Positions 31,835 through 43,567 of a DNA stretch of 64,000 nt are shown here, one piece after another (the stretch's first letter is position 1; every line of letters begins with the position of its first letter). The notes below the pieces were generated by a model. It saw only the letters and a list, made by a program, of their open reading frames with translations. It was not told the origin of the DNA and searched no databases. The translations under genes were made by a program, and so were the position numbers. The stretch comes from Cercophora sp. LCS_1 (Eukaryota > Ascomycota > Sordariomycetes > Sordariales > Lasiosphaeriaceae), in contig JAPZLL010000015.1 of the NCBI GenBank assembly GCA_036250225.1, forward strand, positions 620,001 to 684,000, given 5' to 3'.

Positions 31835-33390
31835 ATGACAGGCATCGAAACCTTGGGTCTAATCGCGAGCGGAATTGTTGTCGGCCACTTATCATGTGGA
31901 CTCGGACGCGCAGTTTTACGCATCAAGGCGACGTGCAAACTTGTCGGCGGCTTCCCCGAGACGCTGGCTGGCCACCTCAACGATCTCGAGATGCTCATAC
32001 CTATTCTTGAAGATATCGAGTCTTCTCTTTCGTCCGACGACAAGTCCACATCGCCGTCCTGGGACAACACCCCGGCCCGTCGAGCCGCAGAGTTTTGTCG
32101 CCAGGTCGCTGTGGAGTTGGATGACCTAGCGTCTTCTCTCCACGCCCGCATCTCCCGTACATCTGGCGTCCGATGAAAGACGCTGAACTTGAGGGCGCTT
32201 TGGAAGAAAGACAAGTTGGAAGTTACTGAGAAACAGCTTCAGAAAGCCACTAAGCTCTTGCTCATCGTACAGAACGCACATTTGATGTCAGTGGAACACC
32301 ATGTTGTTAAAGTGAAACTGACAGGTTCAAGGGCCTTGGTTCGCTACCAACCCGAAGTCATTATCACAAGGATCGAGTCTGCTGTGATGAAAACGCATAA
32401 CATCTCTCTGACAGCTGAAGACGGAGAACTACAGTTCCAGCCGTCAACGACAACCAGAGCGTCGATAAACATGGAGACAACTATTCGGCCTGGTGCTTTG
32501 TCGGCGTGTCCTTCAGATTCATGGCCTCAACCGTCGCCCTTGGGCCAGGCTTCTTTCCAGAACTTCCCCGGCGGTTTTGCATGCAGAATCATTCACCACT
32601 GTTGGGGATCAGTAGCCGAGCGTGGGAATTGCCATACATCCAACCCCCCGGTGACTCTCTCCTATTGAAACTTGTCGAGAATAACGCGGTCAACGAATTG
32701 AACTATCTCCATGGCTTGGGGAAAGTAGTTCTTCGCGAGGATCCCCAGCTTCATTGGAAGTAGGCTAAGGTGAGACCCCTTGACGCCCCGTCTTCTTTCT
32801 TGCCGCCACACACTTATTTTTTGGTTGGAATGATTAGGCAGCCACGACAACCAAGCATCTGTGGTCAATATTACCTCTATTATTACACATGGGACTAGCA
32901 TGGCGACTGGGGCCTCTTGAATATGACAATGATCTTCTATGACCTCCGCCCGAATCAAATGAGCTTAACTAGGGACTTCGAATGCTTAAAGATTCGGGGG
33001 TAGATCTCGCCACCTATGGTGCCTGGGAAACTGGAATCTTCCGTAAGTTTTTACACTCGGATTGAGGCGATGCTGCCAGACCCGCTAAATACCCGCGCTC
33101 AGATTACGACCCATGGCGCCGCGATTACGCATGGTGTGGACTGCCTTGCAATTCTGCAGCCACCTATACAAATATGAGAAGGTGTACGGACACTTCATCC
33201 TCCGGGATACCCAGCAATACGACTGGAGCATTTTTCGTTCGGTCCAGACCCCGAGGATTGAGCTTGAATGGGAAAAATCTGAAGATGAGTGGGCGGGTGT
33301 CTTTTGGGAGTTTGTCGACGAGCAGTTGGAACAGGCTGAGGCTCGAGTACTTGAGAAAAAAACAAAAGAATTCCCATCGAGAGCAAAACA
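31835..33390 (+). pseudogene. Disrupted Helo-like/ankyrin-repeat fungal protein
   Basis: Begins MTGIETLGLIASGIVVGHLS, a typical start of fungal Helo-like/NACHT-associated N-terminal domains, and continues with LNDLEMLIPILEDIESSL. The same frame then meets an in-frame TGA at 32174-32176. It continues as LRALWKKDKLEVTEKQLQKA and KLLLIVQNAH, the helical region that follows in intact relatives. Later pieces in other frames read GDSLLLKLVENNAVNEL, SGVDLATYGAWETG and ELEWEKSEDEWAGVFWEF. These match the ankyrin-type part and the closing region of such proteins. A TAG cuts the frame at 32761 and further stops follow. The order is right but no splicing rescues one frame, so I call it a pseudogene. Recognition is from family memory, not a search. 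Confidence 0.6.
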
Positions 33391-33426
33391 AGATCAGAAT
33401 CTCACGATCCTCCGCAGTCACATCAC

Positions 33427-34440
33427 TCACAAATATCTCTTCGTCCTCCACGAAAATGCCTCGGCCCCTGACATCCTCCTTTCAATACCAACCACCGCCC
33501 TCTGCAGCCTCTCTCCCTCCATCCCACCCACACCCTCCAACGTCTCGTCCACCATCCTCTTAAACTCAACCTCCCAAGCCCTCACAAACGCAAAACACAG
33601 CCTTTTCGCCGTCCCAACCGAAACAGCAGCCTCATCAGCCAATATCCTCACACCATTAACCAACACAGCTCCCTGCCCTAACGTCTCGGCTGCCTTCCAC
33701 TCCCGATCAAACGAAAAGATATCGTTCAGGATACTAACGTGATAATTCGCCACCCGCTCCAAAGGCGCCAGCAGCTTCTTGTCTTCATTGGTCAAAGCGA
33801 GATCCTCGGTCCAGTAGAGCAACTCTCTGCATATTGGCATGCCGACGTCTACCTCGCGGAAGACGAGGTATTCTCTGAATGAAGTGGCTTCGCCTCGTGA
33901 GACGTCGCAGTGGCAAGCGAGCATGTGCATGTAAGTTGTGAGAATCGCGGTTGGAGCTTCAGGGAGAGAGGGGGTCGTAGCGGCTAGGATTCGACGGAAG
34001 AGGGTGGTGTGCATAGTTTCGATGTTGGTTTCGGGGGAGAAGGTTGATGGAGAAGTTAGGAGGGCGTTGAGACGGGAGACGAGGGCGGTGTTGGTTTCGA
34101 ACGTGTTGTTGTCGAACCAGTCTGTAAGTGGGGATGTTAGTGGGTGGCGAGGGTTGAGAGGGAGAGGAACCATACCGTCCATGAGGAAACCGAGGAGGAG
34201 GAGCTCGCAAGCCAGCTGGACGCGGGTGGTGTTGCCGGTGGAAAACATGAAGAGGACAACTTCGCTGAGCTTCCAGCTGATGAAGCCTTGCTTTGCCTTT
34301 TCCGAGGGCCATTCCCAGGTATTGACGAGGTAGGATATTACGTGGTGGTCGATCTCTTTGTGGTTGGGGTGCAGTTGAGGCGCTGTGAGGATTGTAGGGG
34401 GCGCGATGGCCGAAAGCGGGTGGGATGTCTTTCCAGGCAT
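33427..34440 (-). CDS. Class I terpene cyclase (sesquiterpene synthase type), 319 aa
   Basis: Exons 34440-34176 and 34121-33427 are joined across a 54-nt intron (GTATGG...CACTAACAT...TTACAG). The sum is 960 nt, giving 319 residues. After splicing the protein reads FLMDDWFDNN, so the metal-binding DDxxD motif is D88-D-W-F-D92. The second magnesium site is NDIFSFDRE at 221-229 (the NSE triad N/S/E). The C-terminus ends WRTKRYL, with the conserved RY pair that contacts the diphosphate. Length and motif spacing fit fungal sesquiterpene cyclases acting on farnesyl diphosphate in the cytosol. The start at 34440 (MPGKTSHPL) is the only good ATG. No P450 or prenyltransferase neighbours are present, so this may be an orphan terpene gene. 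The exact product cannot be predicted. Confidence 0.93.
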   Translation of the reverse strand: MPGKTSHPLSAIAPPTILTAPQLHPNHKEIDHHVISYLVNTWEWPSEKAKQGFISWKLSEVVLFMFSTGNTTRVQLACELLLLGFLMDGMVPLPLNPRHPLTSPLTDWFDNNTFETNTALVSRLNALLTSPSTFSPETNIETMHTTLFRRILAATTPSLPEAPTAILTTYMHMLACHCDVSRGEATSFREYLVFREVDVGMPICRELLYWTEDLALTNEDKKLLAPLERVANYHVSILNDIFSFDREWKAAETLGQGAVLVNGVRILADEAAVSVGTAKRLCFAFVRAWEVEFKRMVDETLEGVGGMEGERLQRAVVGIERRMSGAEAFSWRTKRYL

Positions 34441-36641
34441 ATTTGCTGCGAAATGCGTTTTGGTGTTTTCTGTGTTTGTTGGTCGAGAGCTGATTGTCAC
34501 GGTCCTACTGGCTGGTCACAGGCGCTCCGGCAGTGAGTCAGGTAAGCTAACGTAATATTGCTACGAAGAAGAAAGGAAAGGAAAAGGTTTCACCTTTGGC
34601 TTTCCTTGGTAGAATAAATATCCATCTTGCCAGGCCGATTCCAGGATGGGGCACAGAGTGGGTCCCCCAGAGGGCAGTGAGCTTGCAGTCCTCGACAACT
34701 GCCTGGCAGTGGCAGGGCTGGCCAACCGTCACACTGATGAGCTGAGGATAGAGTTCATGCTGGACGTTGAGGCCCACGTCTGGTTGTCTTATAAACGGAG
34801 TTTTAGGCTCTGATCTGAGGTCTAGAACGTTGTTCTCTTGTTCCATGTGTCTTCTACCGGACGTAGCGTGCCCGATAACTATCGGGAGGTCTGTGTTGGT
34901 GCGCGATGCTGGCCCTAGCAGGAAACAGCGTGGCGGCGCTATCGGGCTTTGTCAGAAACGGCTAACAGACGGATGTAAACTTCCCCAGATGGGGCTTCCA
35001 GTCCGTCCCGGGGGTAAACGCGGTCAATCGCAACGTCCTGTCTTTCGTCGTCTCCATCGTCGGAATCGAGGGATTCAGGGATCGATGAAGTAGTTTGAAG
35101 ATATATCGTTCCCAAATCATCGCATCGCATCTTTCAGACTTCATTCTGCCCGGTACGGCCATTGAAGCATTGTTGCATTTCCAGCGCTAACATCCCGTGT
35201 CACAAAGACCCGGTGAAAGCGCGCCGGCCGCAGCTACCTTGCCACCGGAATTCCCAACTTCCAGAACATTGGGGCCACCCACCGGTCAGCTAAGCCCCTG
35301 TGTCACTAACCCGCCTTTGCCAATTGCAGTTCACGCTGCACAAGGGTTCTACGAACTCGCCGCTTCCTGTTCGCCCACCGTGTCGGCCCGCGTTTGGGGT
35401 TGACAGCTGCGAGGGTTAGGGCCGAATGAGCCCCACAGTGAAAAAGGGGTAACGTTATGGTTGTCAGCCTGACGACCAACCATCATCATCAGACCAGCGC
35501 CATGAAACATGCGTTGGGATATGAGGAAGAGGTAAACGAAACCGTTGTTCGTGAAAAGGAAATCCCCTCACCAAAGACATGCTTCTCTAGATGCGCAATG
35601 TCATTTCCACGACAACAGCTGAAGGCGGTGCTGGGCGTGCTAGTCAATCCAACTCCCTAGACGCGCAATTCGAATTGAGGTGTATTGAGAGCCATGTGTT
35701 TGAAACGCTAAGGTGGTGTGGGGGCGAGTTGTGGGCTCCATCTGACAAAGCAGGAAAGAATGAAGGGCAACCGCCTGACCAACGCAGAACCCTGCAGGCT
35801 TCACATTAAAGGCGGGGGAGCAAAGCTGAATTTCAGATGATATCGTTGTTTGGGCGGTGCGAGAACAAACTGAACTCGAGATTGTAACAGAGAGGGTTGG
35901 CTATAACGTAGTAAGGTATGCGAGAAACTCTCTGACCCTTGGAAACCCAGTGCAGATTTGAGGGGCCTTGTGGCACTGCCATACGGAAGGCACGGCGGCA
36001 GCACGTTCCAAGGCGGGAACGCAACAAAACCAGTATCAGATTCAGAATTTCTTTTGTTGCTCTCGTGATGAGAGTTACTCTCAGGCCGATAATGAAACCT
36101 CCTGTCAAGGCAGGAAATTGGGTCCCAGCATCCCCTTTGAGACGCTAGCTTGAGACTGCGAAGATAACAAGGCTCAGGTGACCTTCTGCCGCAGAACCTT
36201 GCAGGGTGGGCCGTGGAGCGGTTGCTCTTGCCGTTGAGGTTTTTATCGAGCCCCTTAGCGTGGTGCTCCGGACGAAACCTGGGCTCGAGTGGATGCCAGG
36301 CTATTTCCTTTCCTTCAAATGCGCCCCCCGACCCTCTTGTGGCCTTCCACTGAACAACTACCCTCACGCATCTCCCTCCATCCTTTCAAGAACCCAAATT
36401 CCTCACACTCCTTTGGCCACAGGTCTAACTCATGACACCGCGCTCTTTCCAGGCGACGCCCGGCCAATTCAGAGACATCAGCGCCGCTGCGAGGGCCGGG
36501 TAGCGGTGCCTTCCCCTTCCCCAAGAAATTCCCTAACCCATTGACTTGTCTTTTCCGACTGTCCACTTCAAAGGTTTCAACCCTGCGGCATACCTAAGAG
36601 CCTATCACCACCTATAGCATCGCCCCCTTTCCTCGTCGCAA
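34441..36641. other. Intergenic region (2.2 kb)
   Basis: Divergent promoter region of the terpene cyclase and the GT4 gene. Frames up to 188 codons exist but show no domain, biased codon use or splice support. Nothing else recognised. Confidence 0.5.
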
Positions 36642-38511
36642 ATGACCGGTCACGTGGTCAACATGGAGACCCATCCTGCTGGGACGGACAAGCGGTCAGC
36701 CGAGATACAAGGCACAGTTACCAACAACGGCAAGGTTGTCAACTCAAACTCGAGCGCGACAAACGAGCCGATCGCCAAACGCAATGATACTACCACCCAC
36801 GTGGACGAGTCGAACGTTTCTGATTCAAACAACAAGACGGTCAATGGAGGCGACCCCGAGAAGCTCAGGGTCTTCCTCGTCCAGACAGCGCAGGGTCTCA
36901 CCCCATCGTCCGGCGGTTACAAGGCCAACTACTGTTTGCTGCGCCAGATTGTCGCCAACGGCCGCCGTGGCAAAGACGAGCATGGCAACGACATCTTCGT
37001 CCACGAGGCTGCGCAGATCTGTTACGGCTTCGAGAAGGAGGTCACGATCTTCGCGGAGAAGGCTAGGGACAGTCGAGAAGAGTCAAAGTTCACCGAGGAG
37101 GACTTCACCCTTGTGGACCCTGCTGGAAAGAAACACACTCTCACAGTCAACACCTTTGACGACGACGAGCACATCCACAACATTGCAATCCGACGGGAGA
37201 GCTTTGACGAAGCTTACCCGTTTGGTGAGTTTTACGACGACATTCAAGCTTATCTCGCGGTGGGCGCACCCCCCTGTCTGTAGGAGGTTATTGGGCTAAT
37301 TGGTCTTCTTGCGCAGATCGAACCTGAGGGGCGGAGCCGCCGCATCGACACCGAGAAGCTCAACAACAGAATCAAGACTGTCATCGCGATCTTCGCCCGT
37401 TACATTGAGGCTTGGAAGCCTACCCATGTCATCTTCAACGACGCCTTGACGATGAAGCTTACCCGGCACTACCCCTTCAGTCATTCGTTCAAGCGCGTCG
37501 CCATCATTCATACCGTGGAGCAACTTCCGTTTGGCCCCTTCAGTCAAGGCATCAAAGGACATTGCCTCAACCCGAAGCTCGAGCGGGTGATGCTGCGGGA
37601 GTTGGATGGGATTTGGGCTGTCTCCCGCTCGGTCCAGAACTACTGTACCACCTGGGACGACCTCGACACGCAATTCTTCGTCCACAGCTCGTTGACCTAC
37701 ATGGATGCCAAGACCAATGGGATTCCCAGGATCCGTCACAATGTCGACAAGGATGAGATTGGCATGGTCAATCCCTGTCCCCACAAGGGACTCCCGATTC
37801 TACTGGCACTGGCCGAGAAGCTCCCACACTTCAAGTTCGTGACGTGGAGGAGCTGGGGAACCGACGACAAGCATGTCAAGCAGTTACAGGCTCTTGGCAA
37901 CGTGAGGTAGTTCCATCTTGGGTTGTACCGCAACCGTCAGCTGACACTTGAGGAATTGCAGGATCGAGGACACAACTCGTGACACAGATCAGATCTGGGA
38001 CCGAATCAAGATCTTGATCGCCCCTTCTGTCTGGCATGAGGCATGGGGAATCATTGTCAGCGAAGCTCAGCTCCGCGGGATCCCCACGATTGCGTCGAAC
38101 GCCGGCGGTCTCCCCGAGGCCAAGATCAACCTTCCCTACTCCCTCCCTGTGAATATGATCACAGGCAATCGACACAACGGTGATGGCTCCTATGTCGTCC
38201 CGGAGCAGTCTACGGAGATCCTAGAACTGTGGAAGCAAAAGGTGGAGCTATTGATGACCGACGACGATTTCTACAAGCGACTGGCGAAGCGCACTGGGGA
38301 GGAGGCTCACAAGTGGCTTCGGGATCTTGACCCCCGCGCTCATGAGAAGTGGCTGCTCGATATGCTAAAGCCCAAGCCCGACTCTGGCACCGAGTCCAAC
38401 AACAAGCTTGATGCTCAGAAGACCACTGCGTCCCGCTTTGGTAGTTCCTGCCATGGCTGTGCCACGCCTGCCGAGCCCTCAGAGTCGGGTGGGGTTTCCA
38501 ATCAAGAATGA
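36642..38511 (+). CDS. Glycosyltransferase family 4 (GT-B fold), 585 aa
   Basis: Exons 36642-37259, 37317-37906 and 37962-38511. The introns are 57 and 55 nt; the first has donor GTGGGC and a CTAAT branch, the second donor GTAGTT and acceptor TTGCAG. The sum is 1758 nt, giving 585 residues. The N-terminal 75 residues are Asn/Ser/Thr-rich and disordered. The Rossmann domain begins KLRVFLVQTAQGLTPSSGGY, where the glycine loop binds the nucleotide sugar. The acceptor-side part has FNDALTMKLTRHYPF and IHTVEQLPFGPFSQG. The C-terminal domain has the E-x7-E signature in HEAWGIIVSEAQLRG, then IPTIASNAGGLPEAK. These are hallmarks of retaining GT4 enzymes. Fungal relatives include trehalose-synthase-like proteins, but donor and acceptor are not determinable here. 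Confidence 0.9.
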
Positions 38512-39381
38512 GGAGTCAACATTATCGAAACATGTCGGGTACTACGCGTGCTTGACGCTAATGGGTGATTTCTGCTGGTCTTTGACTGCCCGCGTTGAGT
38601 TGTCTGCCCGTTCTCAGCGCCCGGGCTCTGCTGCTGTCTCCATGGCGAAATATAGCATGGACAGGTGGTATTAGATAGTATGGTAGCTAAATTGAAACGG
38701 GTAGCCTTTGACTTTCTGGTTCCTCGATGCCTGCTAGCAGCGAGATGCCGTTGTGCCGTCTGTGAAACGCAGTTTTGACTGCGGGCACCAGTCCTCCATT
38801 GTCCCATTCTCGGGTCCTTCGCACAACCCTCACGCCCTTTTCTCATCCCTAGTTCGGCTTAGGTACCCCACTGTCGGGCAATCCGGTCATGGCGAACACT
38901 GCCATACAGCTCTCCGCGTTGTCTGAATTGAAATGGAACACCCGACAAACTGGCGCCTTCTGCCAACCCACATGCTCCCCCTCTGGGACCTGGGGTAGGG
39001 AGCACAAAGGGCCTCGTCTTAATATCCCACCGACGTTCGATGTACCAACTGAGGTATTGGGGGTTATTTACTATGCTTTGAGGGATATATTTGGGGAGTG
39101 CAAGTTATAAAAGTGGGCTTGCTGAAATGTCCTAGGTGTGTAGAGATTCCACGCTAGCAACGGATTATTTTCCAGATGGCCCAGAATAAGTTGGAAGGTC
39201 TTAGTTGTGTATTTTTGAGGATTCCCAACATTTATTCAAGGTCTTTATTGAGCTTCAACCCGTCCATAAACAAACCTCGCCCGGGATATCTGCTGCTAGC
39301 CTCAGCTTTGTCGCCGCATGTTGGCAGTCGATAGAATCATCTCTCGATTATCATACCACTATTTCGACGGCGGTATTACAT
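38512..39381. other. Intergenic region between convergent genes
   Basis: 870 bp serving as 3' flanks of two convergent genes. No gene, tRNA or repeat recognised. Confidence 0.5.
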
Positions 39382-39920
39382 TCATCCACTCATGCTCCTC
39401 TCTCCAGAACCTAGCCCGGCCCTCTTCCTCTCCTTCTTCTCCTCCATTCTTTTGAGCGTGGCCTCGTCGTCTTCCATGAGTTCCTTGTCGGTCATGGCGC
39501 CCTTGTTGGGCGTGTTGCCGTGCAATGTTGCCTGTAACGCGCTATTATCAGTTCTGCGACTTGTCTGGGGAATAGACATACCGCAAGGGTGGGATCCTTC
39601 TTGATGGCCTCTGCTCGCTTCATCTGGATCTTTTTGCGGCGTTAGTCTCCGACGCAGCACAATCTGGGAGGAGAGAGACGTGCCTCCTCTTCCTCGAGGC
39701 GCTTGACTTCGTTCGCTTGGTCCCCTGTGACTTCCGTCAGAAACATTACTTCAATGAAGGGAGTGCAGGGGGAAATACTGGGTAGGTATCCCTTCAGATT
39801 CTTCCCTGTTGTTTTGGCGAACTGGTCAACCTCGGATTGGTTGATGTTGCGCTGGTTGTCGTCGGACGAGTCCATGTTGGCAAAGAAGACGCTCGACTGG
39901 CCATGGCCGACTCGAGGCAT
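39382..39920 (-). CDS. Small conserved-looking lysine/glutamate-rich protein, 126 aa, four exons
   Basis: Model: 39920-39779, 39724-39684, 39629-39582 and 39531-39382, total 381 nt. It reads MPRVGHGQSSVFFANMDSSD, NQSEVDQFAKTTG, DQANEVKRLEEEE, IQMKRAEAIKKDPTLA, ATLHGNTPNKGAMTDKEL and a basic end KKERKRAGLGSG. Introns 1 and 3 have normal sites (GTATTT and GTATGT donors). Intron 2 stays in phase only if it uses a GC donor (GAG|GCACGT...ACTAAC...AAAAAG). The highly segmented structure of a tiny gene, with charged coiled-coil exons, is typical of conserved eukaryotic small proteins. I cannot name the family with certainty. No signal or membrane segment; probably nuclear or cytosolic. Confidence 0.75.
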
Positions 39921-42900
39921 TTTGCTGGTGTTAGTGTGTGGTGAGTAGGTGTGGTTCGAAGGGCACGGAGGAAAATCTCGGTGTTGTGTTGGAAAAGCGG
40001 ATGGAGTTCGTTGGGACGGGGTTTGTCTGGGTATCAGTGAGAAAATTCAGGATGTCCGGGTTGATGATGACGTGATGGTTGTGTTTCTGTGTCGTCACTC
40101 TGTGATGTGACAGACGTCAGGGCCGGTCGAGGGGGCTTGGTCCGCTGGCGTCATACCGTTGGTCGAATCCACCACTCCTTAGGGACGTCTGCGGCAATGA
40201 GGCTCATCTTGCTTCAATTCCTCCGGAAGGGGTGGTTTTTGCGACGAGAGCTGATCTGGGAGAGATAAAAGTACTGCAAAGGTCGTGCTGTGTTGTCGGG
40301 TGGGGATGGGCTGGCCGAACTCCTGAAAATGACGCGGCAAACACGAAAGATCGGAGGAAGGAGGATAAAAAAACGCCAATACTTGGGATCGAATCTCAAA
40401 CTTGGGACAAAAAGGAAGGTCTAGCGGAGAGCACACAGTGCACTGTTGGATTCTGCAGGACACCAAGAGTCCACACATGCCACGAAACGAAAGGCGCAAA
40501 AAAACAGTCAGTTGCGGGTTTCAACAGTATTCGAATCATTGGCTTCGTCGTGTGCGTGTGTAAGCTGAGCAAGATGGTCGGTTGGCACTATTCCTACAGA
40601 CTGATATTCATCTCAAAGGTCGAACCCTCTTACAACCCAGCGAACCGTTTGGCGCAATCCGTCATGTCGCATGCCTAGTTTGCATGGGCGTGACAACCTC
40701 CTGGGGTCTTTGGGTCAAGTCCGACGCGGTCTAGTGCGCTTTCTTTTTTCCTCATGCCATGCAGCTGGACATTCTTGATCCCCCGGTCGGGTTAGAGCCG
40801 TGACCTCGCAATGCGCTCTCCGAGTGACTTCACTCGGCCTTCAGATAAGGAAAGGGAAATAACCGCTGCGAGAAAGATGTGAGCCTTCCGAGAGCAGACC
40901 CGGTAGTCCGAGGTCGTAGCCTCGCAGGGCCCAGAGCCTGCATCCATTTCTCGCTTGGCCGGTGCAAGAAACCTGGGACTGGGACTGTGGGTATGTGAAG
41001 TTCAAGCTGAAGCTGACTTTCATGCTCGCGCCAAGAAGCAGGAGATGAACCGCATCCACGTCGCCGCCCCGGGGTCATGGTGCAGCTCTTTAAAACCGAC
41101 CATTGACGTCGAACAAGCAGATGGCCTCGCGGAAACAGGCAAATGCCGGACGCGAGCGAACCGACCTTCAAAAACTGGGATTCCCTGCCTCGACTTTCCA
41201 AATTGCGGCCGTCTCAAACCTGATAATCCCCGAGTTAATCTACCCATCGCCAAAAGCGCTGTCTTCGACGGCAGCAGTGGCGGACACGGATATTGCCAAC
41301 GTCCAAATCGGGAATCGGGTCCTGGCATGAACGCCGTGCTGTGCAACGTGGCATCCAAGCTTTCGTGGGATCAGCAAAAAGCGCCTTGTTGATGTCCCGG
41401 GCAAGCGGCGCGTGTTGGGCGACAGAGGCAACTGGAACGAAGCTTTACTTTGCGTCGCGCACCGTGTGTGCCCTCAGCATTCCTTCCCGTCCTGACATGC
41501 CCGAGGTGTCGCGAGGTCGCAACGTTCAGCCTCCCAGCTGGATCCACTGTTTTAGCGGCTGATCAGTGGAGCGGAAGGCGTTAGCCCCGCAAAGCCGGGC
41601 GCTAGTCCCGCTGAGATCGCCCGTCTTGGCTGAGTTGGAACCCCCCTCCGTCGCACCTTGAGCTGCCAGGTTCGAGGGCAGTTGCCATTGCGACGGGGAG
41701 CTCAACAGCATCTGTTCTTTGCAGCAGCAGGTTTTCACGTCACTGGGCGAGCGGGCTTCAATGGATGGGAGATTGCAGATTGATGGGCGCGCGCGATACC
41801 GAGCGACAGGTCCGCGACCTGACAGGACACGAGCGCATGGGCGGGCGGGAATGTGCGATGCAACACCTCGCCCACGATCCACGGATACCCCACGTGCCAG
41901 CGCCGTTTTTGCAGCGATGCCATGGAAATAACTACAAGCTTGATGAATTGATGATGCAGCTTTCCCCCTTCCAGGAAATCTCTCATGGAGACGTGTCGCC
42001 CCCGGAGTTTTTTGGCAGCAGGCTTTTCCCGGTCCCGAAGCTTGCAATTTCCAGCCGTCCCGATGGAGCAGGATGGCGGGGGCTAGAATCCGGATTCCTG
42101 TCCTCGTGTTGGCCTGGAAAGGCGGGGAACGGAAACTCAATCGAACGAACCAGGGACTAGGCGGTTGTGTCAAGCTTTTGGACAGCCCCTGCTGCGCTGC
42201 GCCTGCGTCGATCGTGCACGCACGCCATCATCAGATGTGTCAAGCATCACGGTTGCTGGAGCGCTCGCAGGACGCAACCTCCGTACCTTCCACCCTCAGG
42301 TCGCCGTGTATGCGCAATGCTAGACCGATTGCTGTTTTGGAAATCCTTTGGTGTTTGTCTGGGCCCTTGACACTGGGAGGCAGCCCGGTGTCTTGGAGGT
42401 TGAGGTCTTGGAACATTGAGTTCAGGTTGACTGATCTCTTGCTACTGCTTCTGATGGCGGGGAGGCGCAGCCTAAATCGAGATGACCTGGAGCTCCAGAG
42501 TCAGAACTTCCGGCCAGCGCAGCTCTTGGGATGGTCAATTGGGTGAGCTATCCAGCTGATGAGATTGCAGCCGCCAAATCCACGTCCAGGCCGTCTTGTG
42601 GATCCATGCGGCAGCAGTCACGGCTGCATCTCCGCGTGTCGGCCGCATGCTGCAGCGCAACCGGGATTCGCTCCTGAGCTGCAGGAGCCGTGAGTCGTGA
42701 TGCGCCAGGCGATTGTTTAGTGCACAGAAGATTCCATGTCTCAATACCAGACAAAGACGAGGTGATGATGATGCAGAATTCTGCACCGAAGAACATAGGC
42801 ATGTCTGTCTCGGGGCAAGACATGGCAGTTCAGAACTATGGTTCACCCTGCGCGCTTTGCCTAGCGTTTTTGGTGATGGCTGAGGTGCCTCCCGCCATGG

Positions 42901-43567
42901 CAAGACCGACGGCTGGGCCTTGTCATGATCTCCCCCAACCCGCCGTGCAGCACAATGAACACCAAACAAAGTCTAAACTTTGGAATGCCCGCGATTGTTG
43001 CAATGGCAAATTGTCCAACCACCGTGTTGCGACAAGGCGCTGCCTGCCAAAGGCGCTGAAGGGCGCCTACCTCAAGCAGCGGCGCTGACATCAGAGTCCG
43101 GACCAGGCAAACCCGGACATGTGCAGATGTCACACCAGACAGTTCCAGCCACCGGCGCGCCCTCTTTACCCGTCTGCTTCTGGTTGAGCCGAGATGGATA
43201 CGGATCGCCGGCGTGCACGGCATGTGTTGCATGTACAGGGTACGTACCGGTCTGAGGCCCGGCCCACATCCTGACGCTGGGAGCCCACGTCTTTACAAAC
43301 CAGGTGTTGGCGCAAAGAAGGGAGAGCCAGAGACAGAATCCGGATCAGACCTACGCCGCGTCAAGGAATCCGGCGAACAGCTATATCAATCCCTTGACTT
43401 GCCCAACGGGGAATTTCCTCCCTCTCCATCCTACTTCTTCCCTCGCGCTGATCAGTTGTTCACCCACACACCACAACCTCCTTCCGCGCCTGCGAGTACC
43501 ACCCTTCGTTCCATATTTTCTCGTGCCACTGTCGCTACAGCTCTCCAACTCCAGATCTACAGCCACA
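39921..43567. other. Long gene-poor region (3.6 kb)
   Basis: No supported gene. Frames of up to 215 codons (for example 41526-42173 minus) show random composition and no motif. The part just upstream of 43568 is pyrimidine-rich (CTTCC, CTCC), as in fungal promoters of highly expressed genes, and may include a long 5' leader of the PIR-like gene. Confidence 0.5.

Noticed and set aside
35801..36367. 188-codon minus-strand frame
   Set aside because: No domain, no splice or start support, composition as expected for non-coding DNA.
41526..42173. 215-codon minus-strand frame
   Set aside because: Non-ATG start or poor context, arginine/serine/proline-rich composition typical of random GC-rich DNA, no motif.
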